Origin: Dillenia suffruticosa
Lineage: Eukaryota; Streptophyta; Magnoliopsida; Dilleniales; Dilleniaceae
Length of the DNA stretch: 64,000 bases
Assembly: GCA_033439265.1 (NCBI GenBank)
Contig: JAVTVX010000031.1
Location: forward strand, 10,091,501-10,155,500
Direction of reading: 5' to 3'
The notes beneath the pieces are model-generated. The model was not told the DNA's origin. It made no database searches and saw only the letters and a list, made by a program, of their open reading frames with translations. The translations under genes were made by a program, and so were the position numbers. Position 1 is the first letter of the stretch; each line of letters opens with the position of its first letter. Shown here piece by piece: positions 45,535-56,755 of this stretch.

Positions 45535-45918
45535 TGAAAGCATTCTCTTATGCATTTACAGTGAAATAAATGTTGAATGTCCCAAGATCTAGAGTCGGAT
45601 CACTAACATTTTCGATGTACGGGTCCGAAGAATGTCACCAATGGATCAATCTCCTTTTTCGTTCACAATCCAAGAGTCCTTTTGATGGAATGGAAATGAT
45701 GGTGTATAGAGATCTTTTTCCTCTCTATTTTCCTATCCTCTCTCAACCTTCAAGAGCACCATTGATGGGATGGATGGTTAAAGGGAGTTGGAGTTGGTTT
45801 TTTCCATAAAAAACCACTCCCTCCCTTCCTTCCTTTGGAAAATTAAAAAAAAAGAAAGGAAAATGGGTTTGGGTCAAACCCACATGGGCGACCCGACCCG
45901 GTACCCCTATAACTTACA
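45535..45918 (-). repeat. 5' LTR of element C
   Basis: 384 bases, TGAAAGCATTC to ACTTACA, partner of 38186-38570, followed by the duplicated target GTATT. Confidence 0.9.
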
Positions 45919-45984
45919 GTATTTTTAAAGTTGTGCAACAAGAATTTGCCTCCACGGTGGACCTTTAGTTCTGGTGCTGGAATT

Positions 45985-46759
45985 GTACGGTTCCAATTTG
46001 TCATAGGAAACTTGAAGGGCTGGAAATCAAATTGCAACTCCAAGTTTGAATGTGGGTAGAGCATTTCATTTTTATCAGAAAAATCCTACATTATTTTTTA
46101 TTTTTATTATTTTTTTAAAATCTTACATTAACTATTTGAAAAAAAAAAGAGTCCTACATTAACTATTATTTTTTATTTTTGTAATTTTTTTTAGTCCTAC
46201 GTTATTCTTTCTTATTTTTATTTTTTTAAACCCTATATTAACTATTAGAAAAATCCAACATAAACTCGTTTATTTTTTTTTTTTGAATAATTAACTACAT
46301 TAACTACATTAAGTATTAGAAAAATCCTACGTTAACTATATTAACAATTAGGAAAACTTCACACGGCCCCTACATGATCATGTCCTCCAATTTTGAATAC
46401 ACCTGATAGAAGCTTCGCTGTCCAGGAAAGTATCTTCTTTCACAATAATTCCACAAACATCATACATAAGAGTTGACTCTATAACCAACTCTTTAGCAAC
46501 AAACCGGATGTGGTCAATCACCTCCTTGAAAATGCATTTATAAACTTCACTAATCAAAGCTTCCACCCACTTATCTTGCAAAGTGCATTTCCCATTCAGT
46601 ATTGTCTTTAATAATTTCTCTTCGACTAATAAATATTCCAACATTTTCTCTGCAACATCAGAAACTTGGGAGGAGAGACACTTAACATCCTTCTTCTTAT
46701 CAGCAAGCAAGTCTCTAAGACGATGATCCTATGAAAGAAGGGCTTCCAGGTTGTCCAAC
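45985..46759 (-). pseudogene. WAP-like coiled-coil gene fragment, copy 3 (best preserved)
   Basis: The 110-codon piece 46378-46710 reads LADKKKDVKCLSSQVSDVAE, then EEKLLKTILNGKCTLQDKW, SEVYKCIFKEVIDHIRFVAK and YDVCGIIVKEDTF. This heptad-rich sequence resembles, from memory, the middle of plant WPP-domain-associated protein, a coiled-coil partner of the nuclear-envelope-targeted WPP proteins. That identification is tentative. The unit also includes the AT-rich repeat (46075-46365) and the shared block at 45985-46075. A CACTA end at 46760 cuts it off upstream. It is only a partial exon and so is not functional. Confidence 0.55.
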
Positions 46760-47826
46760 CACTACAAGAAAACCGGGTATTAGTGATAGAAAATTATCGA
46801 CAGAAAAAAATCTGTCATAAATAACGACAGAATTGTGACGTATTAACGTCGCATGGATTACCGAGAGATTAACGACAGATTAGGCGACGTAAATTAGCTA
46901 CAAAAATATTTTCATCACTAATCCGTCGCTGTAGTGGTTTAAAGTAAAAAAAAAATTGTAAACCTATCAGTGACACATTAGTGATAAAATTTTTAACAAT
47001 AGAAAATATCTGTCAGCATAGTGTGAGGGTAGAAAAAAACAATATATACAGCTATCAGCAACGGATTTATAGTGACGGAAAATATCCGTTGCTAATCTAT
47101 CACTGATAGTTGTACAATCAACAATGGATTAGCGACGGAAATTTTAGCGACGAATTTTTTTTTTTTTCTTATTTTTTTAAAATTTTGTTAAATTTTTTAT
47201 TTTTTAAATTTTAAATTTTTTCTTTTATTATTTTATAATTCTTTTTCTTTTTTCTTTTATTTATTTTATTTTTTCTTTTATTCTATTATTTTATTATTCA
47301 ATTTAATGCGTAAATCAAAAAAAATATTCTATCTTAATTAATCAAAAAAATATTTTATTTCTTTATTTAGAGTAAATTTAATCAATGTCAAATTTAAACA
47401 GTTAGAAAAATACAATGAGAATATTCAATGAAAAAAAAATTATCCCATGGTAGTGGGAAAAAAAAAGAGATGAGAGTGAGATAAGTAAAAAAATGTGAGA
47501 GTAAGATAAAATTTAAAAAATAATAATAAGAGTGAGATTAGTTTTTTTTTTTAAAAAAAGTGAGAGTTAGATAATAATAAAAAAAAAGATATTATAGAAC
47601 GGATTGTGCTATAATGGTTGGACAACTTATAATCCACCTTGTACACGTAAGTTTGATCTCGGGTGGAGACATGGTGTGGGCGGGCGCGTACATGCGCCCT
47701 TAGGTACCAACAATCAGCAACGGAAAATATTCGTCACTGATAGTGAACTACCAGCAACAGATTAGCGATAAAATTTTTAACGACAGAAAAATTATGTCGT
47801 TGATACTTTTATATATTGTCTTCAAT
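46760..47826. mobile_element. CACTA-family sequence with subterminal repeats
   Basis: It starts CACTACAAGAAAACCGGG at 46760. Repeats of the type GACGGAAAATATCCGTTGCTAA and aGCGACAgAtT fill both flanks. A second, inverted terminus (GCTGTAGTG) occurs at 46928-46936, so a 177-base unit 46760-46936 may itself be a small non-autonomous element. The right part, up to about 47826, has more of the same repeats around a poly-T/AT interior. No transposase is seen. Confidence 0.62.
47597..47712 (+). mobile_element. tRNA-like (SINE-like) unit inside CACTA sequence
   Basis: An A-box-like TATAATGGTTGG at 47610-47621 and B-box-like AGTTTGATCTC at 47650-47660 lie 40 bases apart in a GC-richer island that ends with gcgcccttaggtacc. 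No clear target duplication. It could also be captured tRNA-related sequence. Confidence 0.35.
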
Positions 47827-47831
47827 TAGCG

Positions 47832-48575
47832 ACAATATCATGCATAAGGGTTGACTCCATAACCAACTATTCAGCACCAAACTAGATGTCGTCAATCACA
47901 TCCTTAGGAATTCATTTATAAACTTCTTCACTAATCAAAGCTTCCATCCGCTTGTCTTGCAAAGTTCATTTCCCATTATGTATTGTCTTTAATAATTTAT
48001 TTTCGCTAATGAATATTCCAACATTTTCTCTGCAACATCAGAAACTTCAAAAGAGAGACACTCAACATCTCTTTTCTTATCAGCAAGCAAGTTTATAAGA
48101 TGATATTCTCTGAAAGAAGGGCTTCCAGCCTATCCAACAAGTATGTCATCCCATTTCACTCTGACTTCTATGAGTCTTTTCTTCAATGCTTCAAACTCTC
48201 TCCATCTTCAGTGGCAAGGAAGATCTCCTTTCTTTCAGCAATACCCTTTTAACTTTAAAATGTTGTTTATTCATCTCTTCGACAATAGATTCATGATACC
48301 TCTTCATTTTGATCATCTCTGTCTTAAAATAAATCACCAATTCAGCTTATTTTATATGCTTTAATTATGCAGCATCTAAATTTTTCGACATGATATCTTT
48401 TGATTGGTCATAACTCGAATTTTTCATTTCATGTTTCATGTAGAATTTTTCCATTGATCTGTCAAATTTCCAACGAAAGTTTTGTTAAAACTCTTTGGTC
48501 ACCATAGGAAACTTGTAGGTTCGAAATCAAATTGCAACTCAAGGTTTGAATGTGGGTAGAGCATTTCATTTTAAT
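47832..48575 (-). pseudogene. WAP-like coiled-coil gene fragment, copy 4
   Basis: Same unit as copies 2 and 3. The minus strand has KMKRYHESIVEEMNKQHFK, then LLKERRSSLPLKMERV and broken versions of the later segments with many stops. The trailing shared block (48400-48575) and AT-rich repeat (48583-48765) follow. Confidence 0.55.
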
Positions 48576-48769
48576 AAGAAAAATCCAACATTATTCTTTA
48601 TTTTTGTTATTTTTTTAAAATCCTACATTAACTAATAGAGAAAAAGTCCTACATTAACCACGATTTTTTATTTTGTTATTTTTATTTTTATAATTTTTTA
48701 AAAATTCTACATTATTATTTTTTTATTATTATTTTTAAAAATCCTACATTAATTTATTGAGAAAGACTG

Positions 48770-50027
48770 TAAATCAATTCGGATAAAATATTATATCTAT
48801 AAAAATTGGAAAAAATAATCTTCTAAAAATACAATATAAATTTTTGTTGACACGAAAACAACACAATTCTAACAACTAACCATTTATGGTAAACTTGAGT
48901 GACACAAAACCACTCTAGCAACTTAGGTAAAACAATATACAAAAGCAAAGGACTGAATGATGTTATTTGTGTGTCGTGGTGCCATGAAAGTTATATTTAT
49001 GTAATTACCAAAAACATTATTAAAATTCTTTTTTGATTAAAATCTATTTATTTGAATTAAAATTTTAATGTATTTAGTATTTTTGAGTATATTTCATTTA
49101 CATATATTAAGAATATGAGTGATGGAACACTTCAATACAAATTCTTAAAAACATTATCAATAATAAAAGTTATGATCGGGAAACATAATTGTTAGGAAAA
49201 TTTTAGAGAAATTCAAATTCCATGAATTAATGTATTCAAAATTAAGGTAATAGGAAAAACATAACTAAAAAAGATTATGTGTTAAAAATATGGAAGGACT
49301 TTGAATTTGGTTATATTTGGCTGGATTTTTGTGGCCAATTCAAATATCCACACAATTAATCATTTTTTTTCATTTTAAATGTTTAATTATCTTCTCATAA
49401 TATCCAACAATAATTTAGTGTGACAATTATAAGATTTTATCGACTATTTGATGATTGAGAGTTTATATAAACTTTCTCCTAGTACATTGAATCTCTATAT
49501 CCAAATTTTGTGAATCTACACTATCTTTTGAGTGAAATAGAGGATTTAAAAAATTTGTGCATGTCCCAAAGAACATTTTGGAGTTTTTACAGTTATCGGA
49601 AGTGAAGAAGAAAAGTATTGTCAAATGTAACATTAATCCCTTTTTTTCGTTTCCATTTTATTTTGGCTTATTTTACATTAGAAGCATGCATTATGATTAA
49701 CATGTATTCTAACATTTAGTATCGGAATCAATTTTACCTTTACTTGCATATTTTTTGACAAATTTTTAAAATTTCTCACCTTAGTTTTTTTTTTTTCAAA
49801 TTGGCCCAAAATATTCACTTTTTTAAAAAATAGAGACTGGAAATGGATTGTATATGAAGTTTCGCACAATCTTATATTTTTAAAACTCAATTTGGGTCAC
49901 TTTTGCAATTTCAACAAGTCTCCAGCATCAAATATCTACCGGGTCTGGTGAGAACCATCGAGGGTCTTCTCGGTTAAAGAAGACCCGAAGTGATGGTTAG
50001 TCACGACCTGTCATCACGTGAGGATTC
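48770..50027. other. AT-rich intergenic region
   Basis: No gene, terminal repeat or recognisable protein fragment is visible. Short open frames are random. Confidence 0.5.
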
Positions 50028-50381
50028 TGTTACAGCAAGCAAAAACAAGAAAAAGCAAGTAGAAGCAAAGAAGAAGTGTTATAGCAAGCAGAAACAAGCA
50101 GAAACAAAGAAGAAGCAGTACAAGGAACAACAAACTTTCAAAGAAGCAACAGCTACTTCAACCAACCCTTCAACCAACAACTAACGTCTCAACTGATAGT
50201 AACCAATTTTAGTTAGTAATAACTGAAGTAACAGATTGGTTAGTGTAGTTAGAATAAGTTAAAAACCGATCTACTTTGTATAAATAATAGGCAAAGTAAT
50301 GAAGAGAAGGAAATGAATTGTTAGATTACCTTTGCTCTCTATCTCCCTCTTCTTCTTTCCTTATATCCCCTCATTCCTTCC

Positions 50382-50415
<34 letters not shown>

Positions 50416-50599
50416 ATTTCTCTCTCTCCTCTCTTCCTGCGCAACTATCTTCTATCATAGAACATTCCCATACCAACCTATCGTCAGACTCCAACTAGCT
50501 ATTCTGCTGTTGGTAAATGGAGCTCCTGTCCACTCTCTAAAGCTTTAGACAATCAATTCACAATTCCTTTTTCTAAGTAAGAGAGGGTCGTGATAGTTT
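50028..50599 (+). repeat. Probable 5' LTR of element D
   Basis: It is proposed to start TGTTACAGC at 50028. It contains a TATA box TATAAATA at 50279-50286 and a CT-microsatellite at 50388-50430. It ends near the primer site TGGTATCAGAGC at 50600-50611. Both edges are guesses, since no second LTR is available; CACAATTCC at 50557 is another possible end. Confidence 0.45.
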
Positions 50600-50627
50600 T
50601 GGTATCAGAGCAAAAGGATTCTTGGCC

Positions 50628-51671
50628 ATGGCAGAAGGAACAAGATCAAAAGTTTTTTAGGATCAGATCAAGAAATAGGAAGCTAGAATTCAAGAGCTAA
50701 CTATTGAATTCTATGAAAAACAGATTGAGTTTGGACGAAATTTTGAAGAGCAGAACAAAAAGCTTGAGGAACAAAACAAGAAGCTCAAAAAGCAAAGCAA
50801 AAGAGTGGATAGTCTAATGTCCACTATGGATGAGAAACTTAATACCATCATGCGAAGCATGGGTAAAGACAGAGCTGAGTTACCAAGAACAGAGCGGTTA
50901 TCACCCATATTACCTACTCTGACAGAGGTAAGGATAAAAGGAGATGCAATGAACATTTTAAACAAGCAAGATCCCGTTTTTAAAGGAAACCTCCCTGGTC
51001 TACCTAGGGTAGAGCTGCCCATGTTTATTGGAGAAAATCTCAGCATTTGGTTAAGGAAATGTTTAAAATTCTTCTATATTTATTAGATATCTAGTCAATT
51101 ATGGGTAGACACTATTGAGATGTATTTGGATGGTAAAGCAGAAGTGTGGTGTTAAGGGTTAAAATTGGTGAAAAGGGGAGTGGAATAGGATGAATTTGCT
51201 AGACTGCTATATCAGCGCTTTGAAGACAAGGGACTACAGGATGAGATGGAAATGTTTACCAAGCTATAAAAGACTAGGACAATTGCTGAATACCAAAAAA
51301 CGTTTGAGGAATTATGGTCTATCATGCTCCATAAGAATCCCAAACTCTTTGAATCATATTTTATATCTAGTTTTATAAGCGGGGTGAATGAGGAAATAAA
51401 ACCAATCTTGCGGATACTTAAGCCTACTACTCTAGTACAAGTATTCAAAATAGCTCTACTGCAGGAGCAGTCTTTAGAACTCAACAAGGAAAAGAAGGAA
51501 ACGGTAAGTAGGAGTTGGGAACCAAATGATTCCAAAAAGGAACAAAAAGGGAAAACATGGGTTAAGGGTACTGTTGAGAACAAAACAACAAGAATATCTT
51601 CCCAAGAAATACAATATAGGAGAGCCAACAATCTATGCTTGAGGGAATTATACACTAGGATATCAGTGTAA
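50628..51671 (+). pseudogene. gag: Ty3/gypsy gag of element D
   Basis: It begins MAEGTRSK and meets a stop within 11 codons, then reads a coiled-coil N-terminus (EEQNKKLEEQNKKLKKQSKR). The Gag core follows: RVELPMFIGENLSIWLRKCL, AEYQKTFEELWSIML, SFISGVNEEIKPILRILKP and LVQVFKIALLQEQSLEL. Several stops and a frameshift occur, for example after FFYIY near 51086. Confidence 0.78.
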
Positions 51672-52249
51672 ACTCAAAACTTTCAACCTGATGATCACAG
51701 CAGAGGATGAAGAGGAGGCAATGTCAAGCTCAGAACTGGAGAGCACCAAAAAGAATGCAAAATCACCACGTAAATTTATGATATTCCCTTATGTGTTGTA
51801 TCTAGCTCACTTGAAAGAAAAACTATAGCTATACAAGGAGCCATAGGGGATTATTGATAGTCATATTGGTGGATACTGAGAGCTCTAACAATTTCATAAA
51901 TAAAAAATTAGCTAAGGAGTTAGTAAGTCTGAAATAGAAAAACCTTTGCATGCTATCCTTGCTAATGGAACTAGAATAAGTAGTTATACATGGGTGAAGG
52001 GAGTTAGGTGAAATGTCCAAGGCTATAATTTTTCTTTTGACATAAGAGTGATTCAATTAGGTAGATGGGAAATTCTACATGGGGTAGACTGGATGTATAA
52101 TTTTAGTCCTATAACATTTGACTTTATCCTTACCTATGAAAGGAGTCCTAATGGGAATGGTGGAAAATTCTAAAATGAAGTTAATTCGGGAAAAAACTAT
52201 CACAAAGTTTAGAAACCAACAGTTGTAGAGCTGTGCTACTTTATCCTTA

Positions 52250-53720
52250 CCTATGAAAAGAGAATACAACTTGATGCCTCCAGCCATTATTGATCTGTTG
52301 AAACATTTTGAGGATATATTCTCAGTACCTAGTACCCTACCACCGAGAAGATCCTATAAACATTCCATTCCTCTCAAACAGGATGCACAACCCTTCAAAC
52401 TCCCACCTTATAGATACTCACGTTCCCAAAAGATTAAAATAAAAAAATAAGTATAAGAAATGATAAATAATGGGATCATCAGGCACAGTAATAGTCCTTT
52501 TGTTTCCCATGTGCTGTTGGTTAACAAGAAGGATGATACATGAAGATTTTGTGTGGACTGTAGGCAACTCAATAACCTTACCATCAAAGATAATACCCCA
52601 TTCCCAATATAGATGAATTACTAAATGAGTTACATGGGTTTACATTATTTTCCAAGATTGATCTTAGGTTAGGATATCACCAAATAAGAGTCAAACCATC
52701 TGATGTGGCCAAAATAGCTTTCCAAACCAATCATGGACATTTTAAGTTCTTGGTCATGCCTTTTGGCCTAACTAATGCACTGGCAACTTTTCAGGTACTC
52801 ATGAACCACATCTTTCAGCCTCATCTTAGGAGATTTGTGCTAGTTTTCTTTGATGATATACTCATTTATAGTTCAGATATGTCAACTCACCTAGGAAACC
52901 TTATAGAAGTTCGGTTAATTCTTAGACAGCACCCTTTGTTTGCCAAACTTTCAAAATGTACCTTTACTCAGTCTAAAGTGGAGTACTTAGGACATATAGT
53001 ATCTAAGAAAAGATTAAACATGGATTCTCAGAAAGTTGAATGCATTATGAACTGATCAGAACCTACTTCTGTCAAAACTCTAAGGAGCTTCTTAGGGTTA
53101 ACGGGGTACTATAAAGGTTTCATCAAGTATTATGGATTGATTATTAAGTCCCTTCGTAATTTACTCAAAAAAGACAACTACAATTGGAATGAGAAAGCCA
53201 GACAAGCCTTTCGTCTCAAAGAAGCTATTAGTTCAATTCCTATAATGAGATTACTTGATTTTTCTAAACCCTTTATTGTGGAGACTAATGCATGTTCTCA
53301 AAGGTGGGGGCTATTCTCATGCAAGAAAGACAACCTATAGAACTCTTAAACAAAACCTTAGGTCCAAAGAGTTTGGAACTGTCCATATATGAGAAGGAAT
53401 TAATGGCAGTAGTGATGGCAGTTACCAAATGGAGATACTACTTGTTGGGATACCACTTCATCATTAGGACAGATCACCAAAGTTTGAAGTACCTACTGGA
53501 ACAAAGATTAACCAGTACCTTACAACACAAATGGCTTACCAAATTACTTGGATTGGATTATGAAATACAATATAAGAAAGGTGCAGAAAATAGAGTAGTA
53601 GATACATTATCTATGAGGGAATGTACAGGGGAAGATCATTCTAAGGGTACCCTCATGGCCATTACTTCAGTACAACCTCAAAGGATTAAAGAAGTGCTCC
53701 AAAGTTATGCAGAAGATTAG
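52250..53720 (+). pseudogene. Reverse transcriptase and RNase H of element D
   Basis: Typical gypsy order: LLKHFEDIFSVPSTLPPRRS with KHSIPLKQDAQPF, then (after stops) TNHGHFKFLVMPFGLTNALA, the catalytic FFDDILIYS and KVEYLGHIVSKK. RNase H starts within ETNACSQRWGLFS (normally D-A-S..G-x-G-A) and continues LSIYEKELMAVVMAVTKW and FIIRTDHQSLKYLLEQR. Frameshifts near 52450, 52600 and 53320 prevent a single product. Confidence 0.85.
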
Positions 53721-53819
53721 GATTGTCAAACATTGATAGCAAAGCTCACATTGGATCCTGATAGTGATTCAGATTTTCAGTTATAGAATGGAATCATTAA
53801 ATTCGAAAAGAAGATACCC

Positions 53820-54420
53820 ATGGGCAGTGGAGGTAATATTAGAAGCAAGATATTTCACAAGATGCACAACTCTACAATAGGGGGACACTCAGGATAGCAT
53901 AGTACTCTTCCAAGGATTAAAATTGCTTTTTATTGGCCTTCGATGAAAACAACAGTAATTAAATTTGTGTAAGAATTCGAAGTATATCAGAGAAACAAAC
54001 ATGAAAATGTATCATACCTAGTATTATTGCAGTCTCTACCCATTCCTACACAAGCATGGTCCCAAATAAAAATGGACTTTGTGGAAGGATTATCTGAGCC
54101 TAAAGGGTACAATACTATTCTAGTAGTCATTGATAGACTAACAAAGTTCAGCCATTTCATAGGCTTACAGCATCAACATACAGTACTTCAAGTAGCCTAA
54201 GTGTTTGTGGATTAGATTTTCAGATTGCATGGTTTTCGTGATTCGATTGTGATAGATAGGGACAAAGTTTTACAAGCTTATTTTGGCAAGAACTCTTCAG
54301 GTTAGTAGGTACGCAGTTGAACTTAAGCAGTGTCTATCACCCTCAAACTGATGGTCAAAGTGAGAGGTTAAATCAGTATGTAGAATGTTACTTAAGATTC
54401 TTGACTTTTGATAGGGCTGG
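53820..54420 (+). pseudogene. Integrase of element D, truncated
   Basis: Includes the zinc-binding region as FHKMHNSTIGGHSG and a degraded second pair, then MDFVEGLSEPKGYNTILVVI, DRLTKFSHF and [22 protein letters not shown]. The usual D,D,E positions are partly readable, with four or more stops. It ends at TFDRAG, where element E starts. Confidence 0.8.
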
Positions 54421-56005
54421 TGTAAACGCTAAAAGTTAACTAGAGGGGGTGAATAGGTTATTAAACTATGTCGCCAAATTTTTGAATAATTAAAAAAAAT
54501 AAAGACCTGTTAAAATCTATTCAGCAAGAAAAATGAGTAAAACATTAGACACACAATTTATAATGGTTTCACCTTCTTGATGTACATCCACTCACAAACT
54601 TTATCTGGATTTTCAAATCCACTATTCTATCAATTTACAAACTAGTTTCTCAGGTAGCTAGTGAACCATACAAATATTTTCCAAGTATTTTCACTTGCTT
54701 TTCACAAGACCAAGAAAAACTTAAACTGATCTCTATTTATCTCTCGTCGACACTCAGACCCTAGATCAAAAATGGCACTATTCTGATCTTTTTACAACAG
54801 ATAGAGAGTAAGATCAACAGGCAAAAATCAATTTTTGTTTTTCAGAAAATGTTTACAACATTATAGAAATGAAAAACAGAGTTTTGTTCAAGATGCTGTA
54901 CAGGTCTCGCCAAAAGGATATCTTCTTCTTCATTACTAAGTTATACTTATAATCGGAGAAGAGGATTTAGCCGTTGGAGTCTATTAAATGCATTGCAGTG
55001 GTTGGTGAGGTTGGTGAACAATCCATTTAACTTGATACAACTTTTCTGAATAGATAGATGTTAGATACATCACGTCGATCTCTTGAAGTTTCAAGTAGAC
55101 TTGGTTCTTTATTTTGAAATCTTGGATTGGCTTATTGTTTGCTCAAGTCCACATGTCAACAAATCAAATGTGAGAGACAAGAGGACTTATCTACACTATG
55201 AGTAGACTTCTGAATATATAAGTCTTCTTAAAAAAACATTGAGTCGCTTCAACAGTGATTTTTAATTTGTAAGGCGACTTGTATCTTTGAATAAGGTGAC
55301 TTGCTTACATGGAAACCTTAGTTAGGTCACCTTGGATAAACTATGATTCGTCTTGTCTTAATTTCAGACTCAGATTTCTATGACCATTTATTGTCAGGTC
55401 GTCTTGCTGATTTCATTGGGTCGACTTGTCCCTTTTGATTTCTATGGTCAGGTCATATATATGCAAAGTTAAATTTTTGACACTCATATTTGTCAGGTCA
55501 TCTTGTGTCAAAGATCAGGTCACTTTAGGTATTGTGCAAACTCAGACTTCTGAGACTTGTCTTTCTTAGGTCGCCTTATGCTTAAGATTCGGTCGCTTAT
55601 ATATTGTGAGGACTTAGATTTCTTAGACTTGGCTTTCTCAGGTCATCTTATGCTAAAGATTGGGTTACTTTATGTATTGTGCAGACTTAGAGTTTTGAAA
55701 CTTGTCTTTTTCAGGTCGTCTTATGCGAAAGGTTGGGTCGCCTTATGTATTGTGCAGACTTAGACTTCTGAAGCTTGTCTTCCTCAAGTCATCTTGAGCC
55801 TGTTGTTAGATTGCCTTGGATGTTTGTGCTTAGTTAATTTTCTCTCATTCATGCCTATAAGTCGACTTGTTCTATATGGCCAAGGCGACTTCCCTGTGTA
55901 GAATTCAATTGTAATAATTTTTCTTATTTCTTTCTAATTTTAATTAATTAACCCAAATTAACTTTTATTACTACTAATTATCATCAAAAGTTATTTTACT
56001 CAACA
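54421..56005 (-). repeat. 3' LTR of element E with internal tandem repeats
   Basis: It runs from TGTAAACGCT to CTCAACA, 1585 bases. Bases 55485-55830 consist of about five units of 72-73 bases, each starting near AGGTCGTCTTATGC. A palindrome AAGTCGACTT is at 55859-55868. The inner end matches the partial 5' LTR at 63714-64000 from its first bases (CTAAAAGT..CTAGAGGGG). Confidence 0.82.
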
Positions 56006-56019
56006 ATCTCCCCCTTTTT
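56006..56019 (-). promoter_or_regulatory. Polypurine tract of element E
   Basis: The minus strand reads AAAAAGGGGGAGAT immediately before the LTR start TGTTGAGT. Confidence 0.8.
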
Positions 56020-56755
56020 ATGATGACAAAATCTAATTTAAGATAATTGTTAAAATTTTAAAAAAAAAAAATCTCAACATGCTCCCCCTAAATCAATGTC
56101 ATACAAATTCGAGTTTTTAAATACTTATATTTAACCTCAATTCTAAACTTCCCTATGAATTGAACATTGTTTCTCAACTAGTATTCATCTAGAATAGCAT
56201 GAACACGCATTATGTCACATTATAAGCTATATATACCCAATTTTATAATGTTGCACATTAACAATCTGCTAACTTCTCCCTACACTTCAACATTCTATTT
56301 CAACATTACTCAAACAATTGCATATTATAATTCCTGCTATTCTAAGTTCTATTCCACAATATCATACAAATTTTCAAAAACACGAATGTACCATCCCAAT
56401 CAACCACCAATCAATCATGTAACCAAAATGTGTAATCAAAGTACTAAACCAATCAACCAACAACCAATCATGTACTAAACCAATTTAATTCACATACAAC
56501 CAATCATGTACTAAACTAATGCAATCCACATAGACATAACCAATGCTATAAACATAACCAATACAATACACATACTTTCTCCCCCTTTTCGTCATCAGCA
56601 AAAGACAGAATTCAACTTGTGTCATTAGAAAAGGTTTGCATACAAGTTTTCAAAATTCAAGAAAGTAAGAGACTAAAATAAAACTAAAGGGGTTCACTAG
56701 CGTTGTTATCTTTACAATCAAGATAAAATGTAGGTTTCGTTAGACAAGTAGTTCA
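56020..56755 (-). other. Non-coding 3' region of element E
   Basis: AT-rich sequence between the envelope-like region and the polypurine tract. It contains a run of related caaccaatcatgtactaaac units at 56395-56560. No gene is seen. Confidence 0.5.

Larger units (their letters stand above)
38181..45923 (-). mobile_element. Complete Copia-type element C with target duplication
   Basis: The element proper is 38186-45918, TG..CA, flanked by GTATT at 38181-38185 and 45919-45923. LTRs are 38186-38570 and 45535-45918, with roughly 20-30 differences by eye, so it is not recent. Polypurine tract, primer site, leader, gag, protease, integrase, reverse transcriptase and RNase H are all present in Copia order on the minus strand. 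Pol is interrupted by three stops and one frameshift, and gag by more. Confidence 0.92.
50028..54420 (+). mobile_element. Ty3/gypsy element D, interrupted by element E
   Basis: On the + strand: probable LTR (50028-50599), primer site, gag, protease, reverse transcriptase, RNase H and integrase. Coding regions have many stops and frameshifts. At 54420 the integrase breaks off and element E begins. The remaining part of D should lie beyond the end of this window. Confidence 0.82.
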
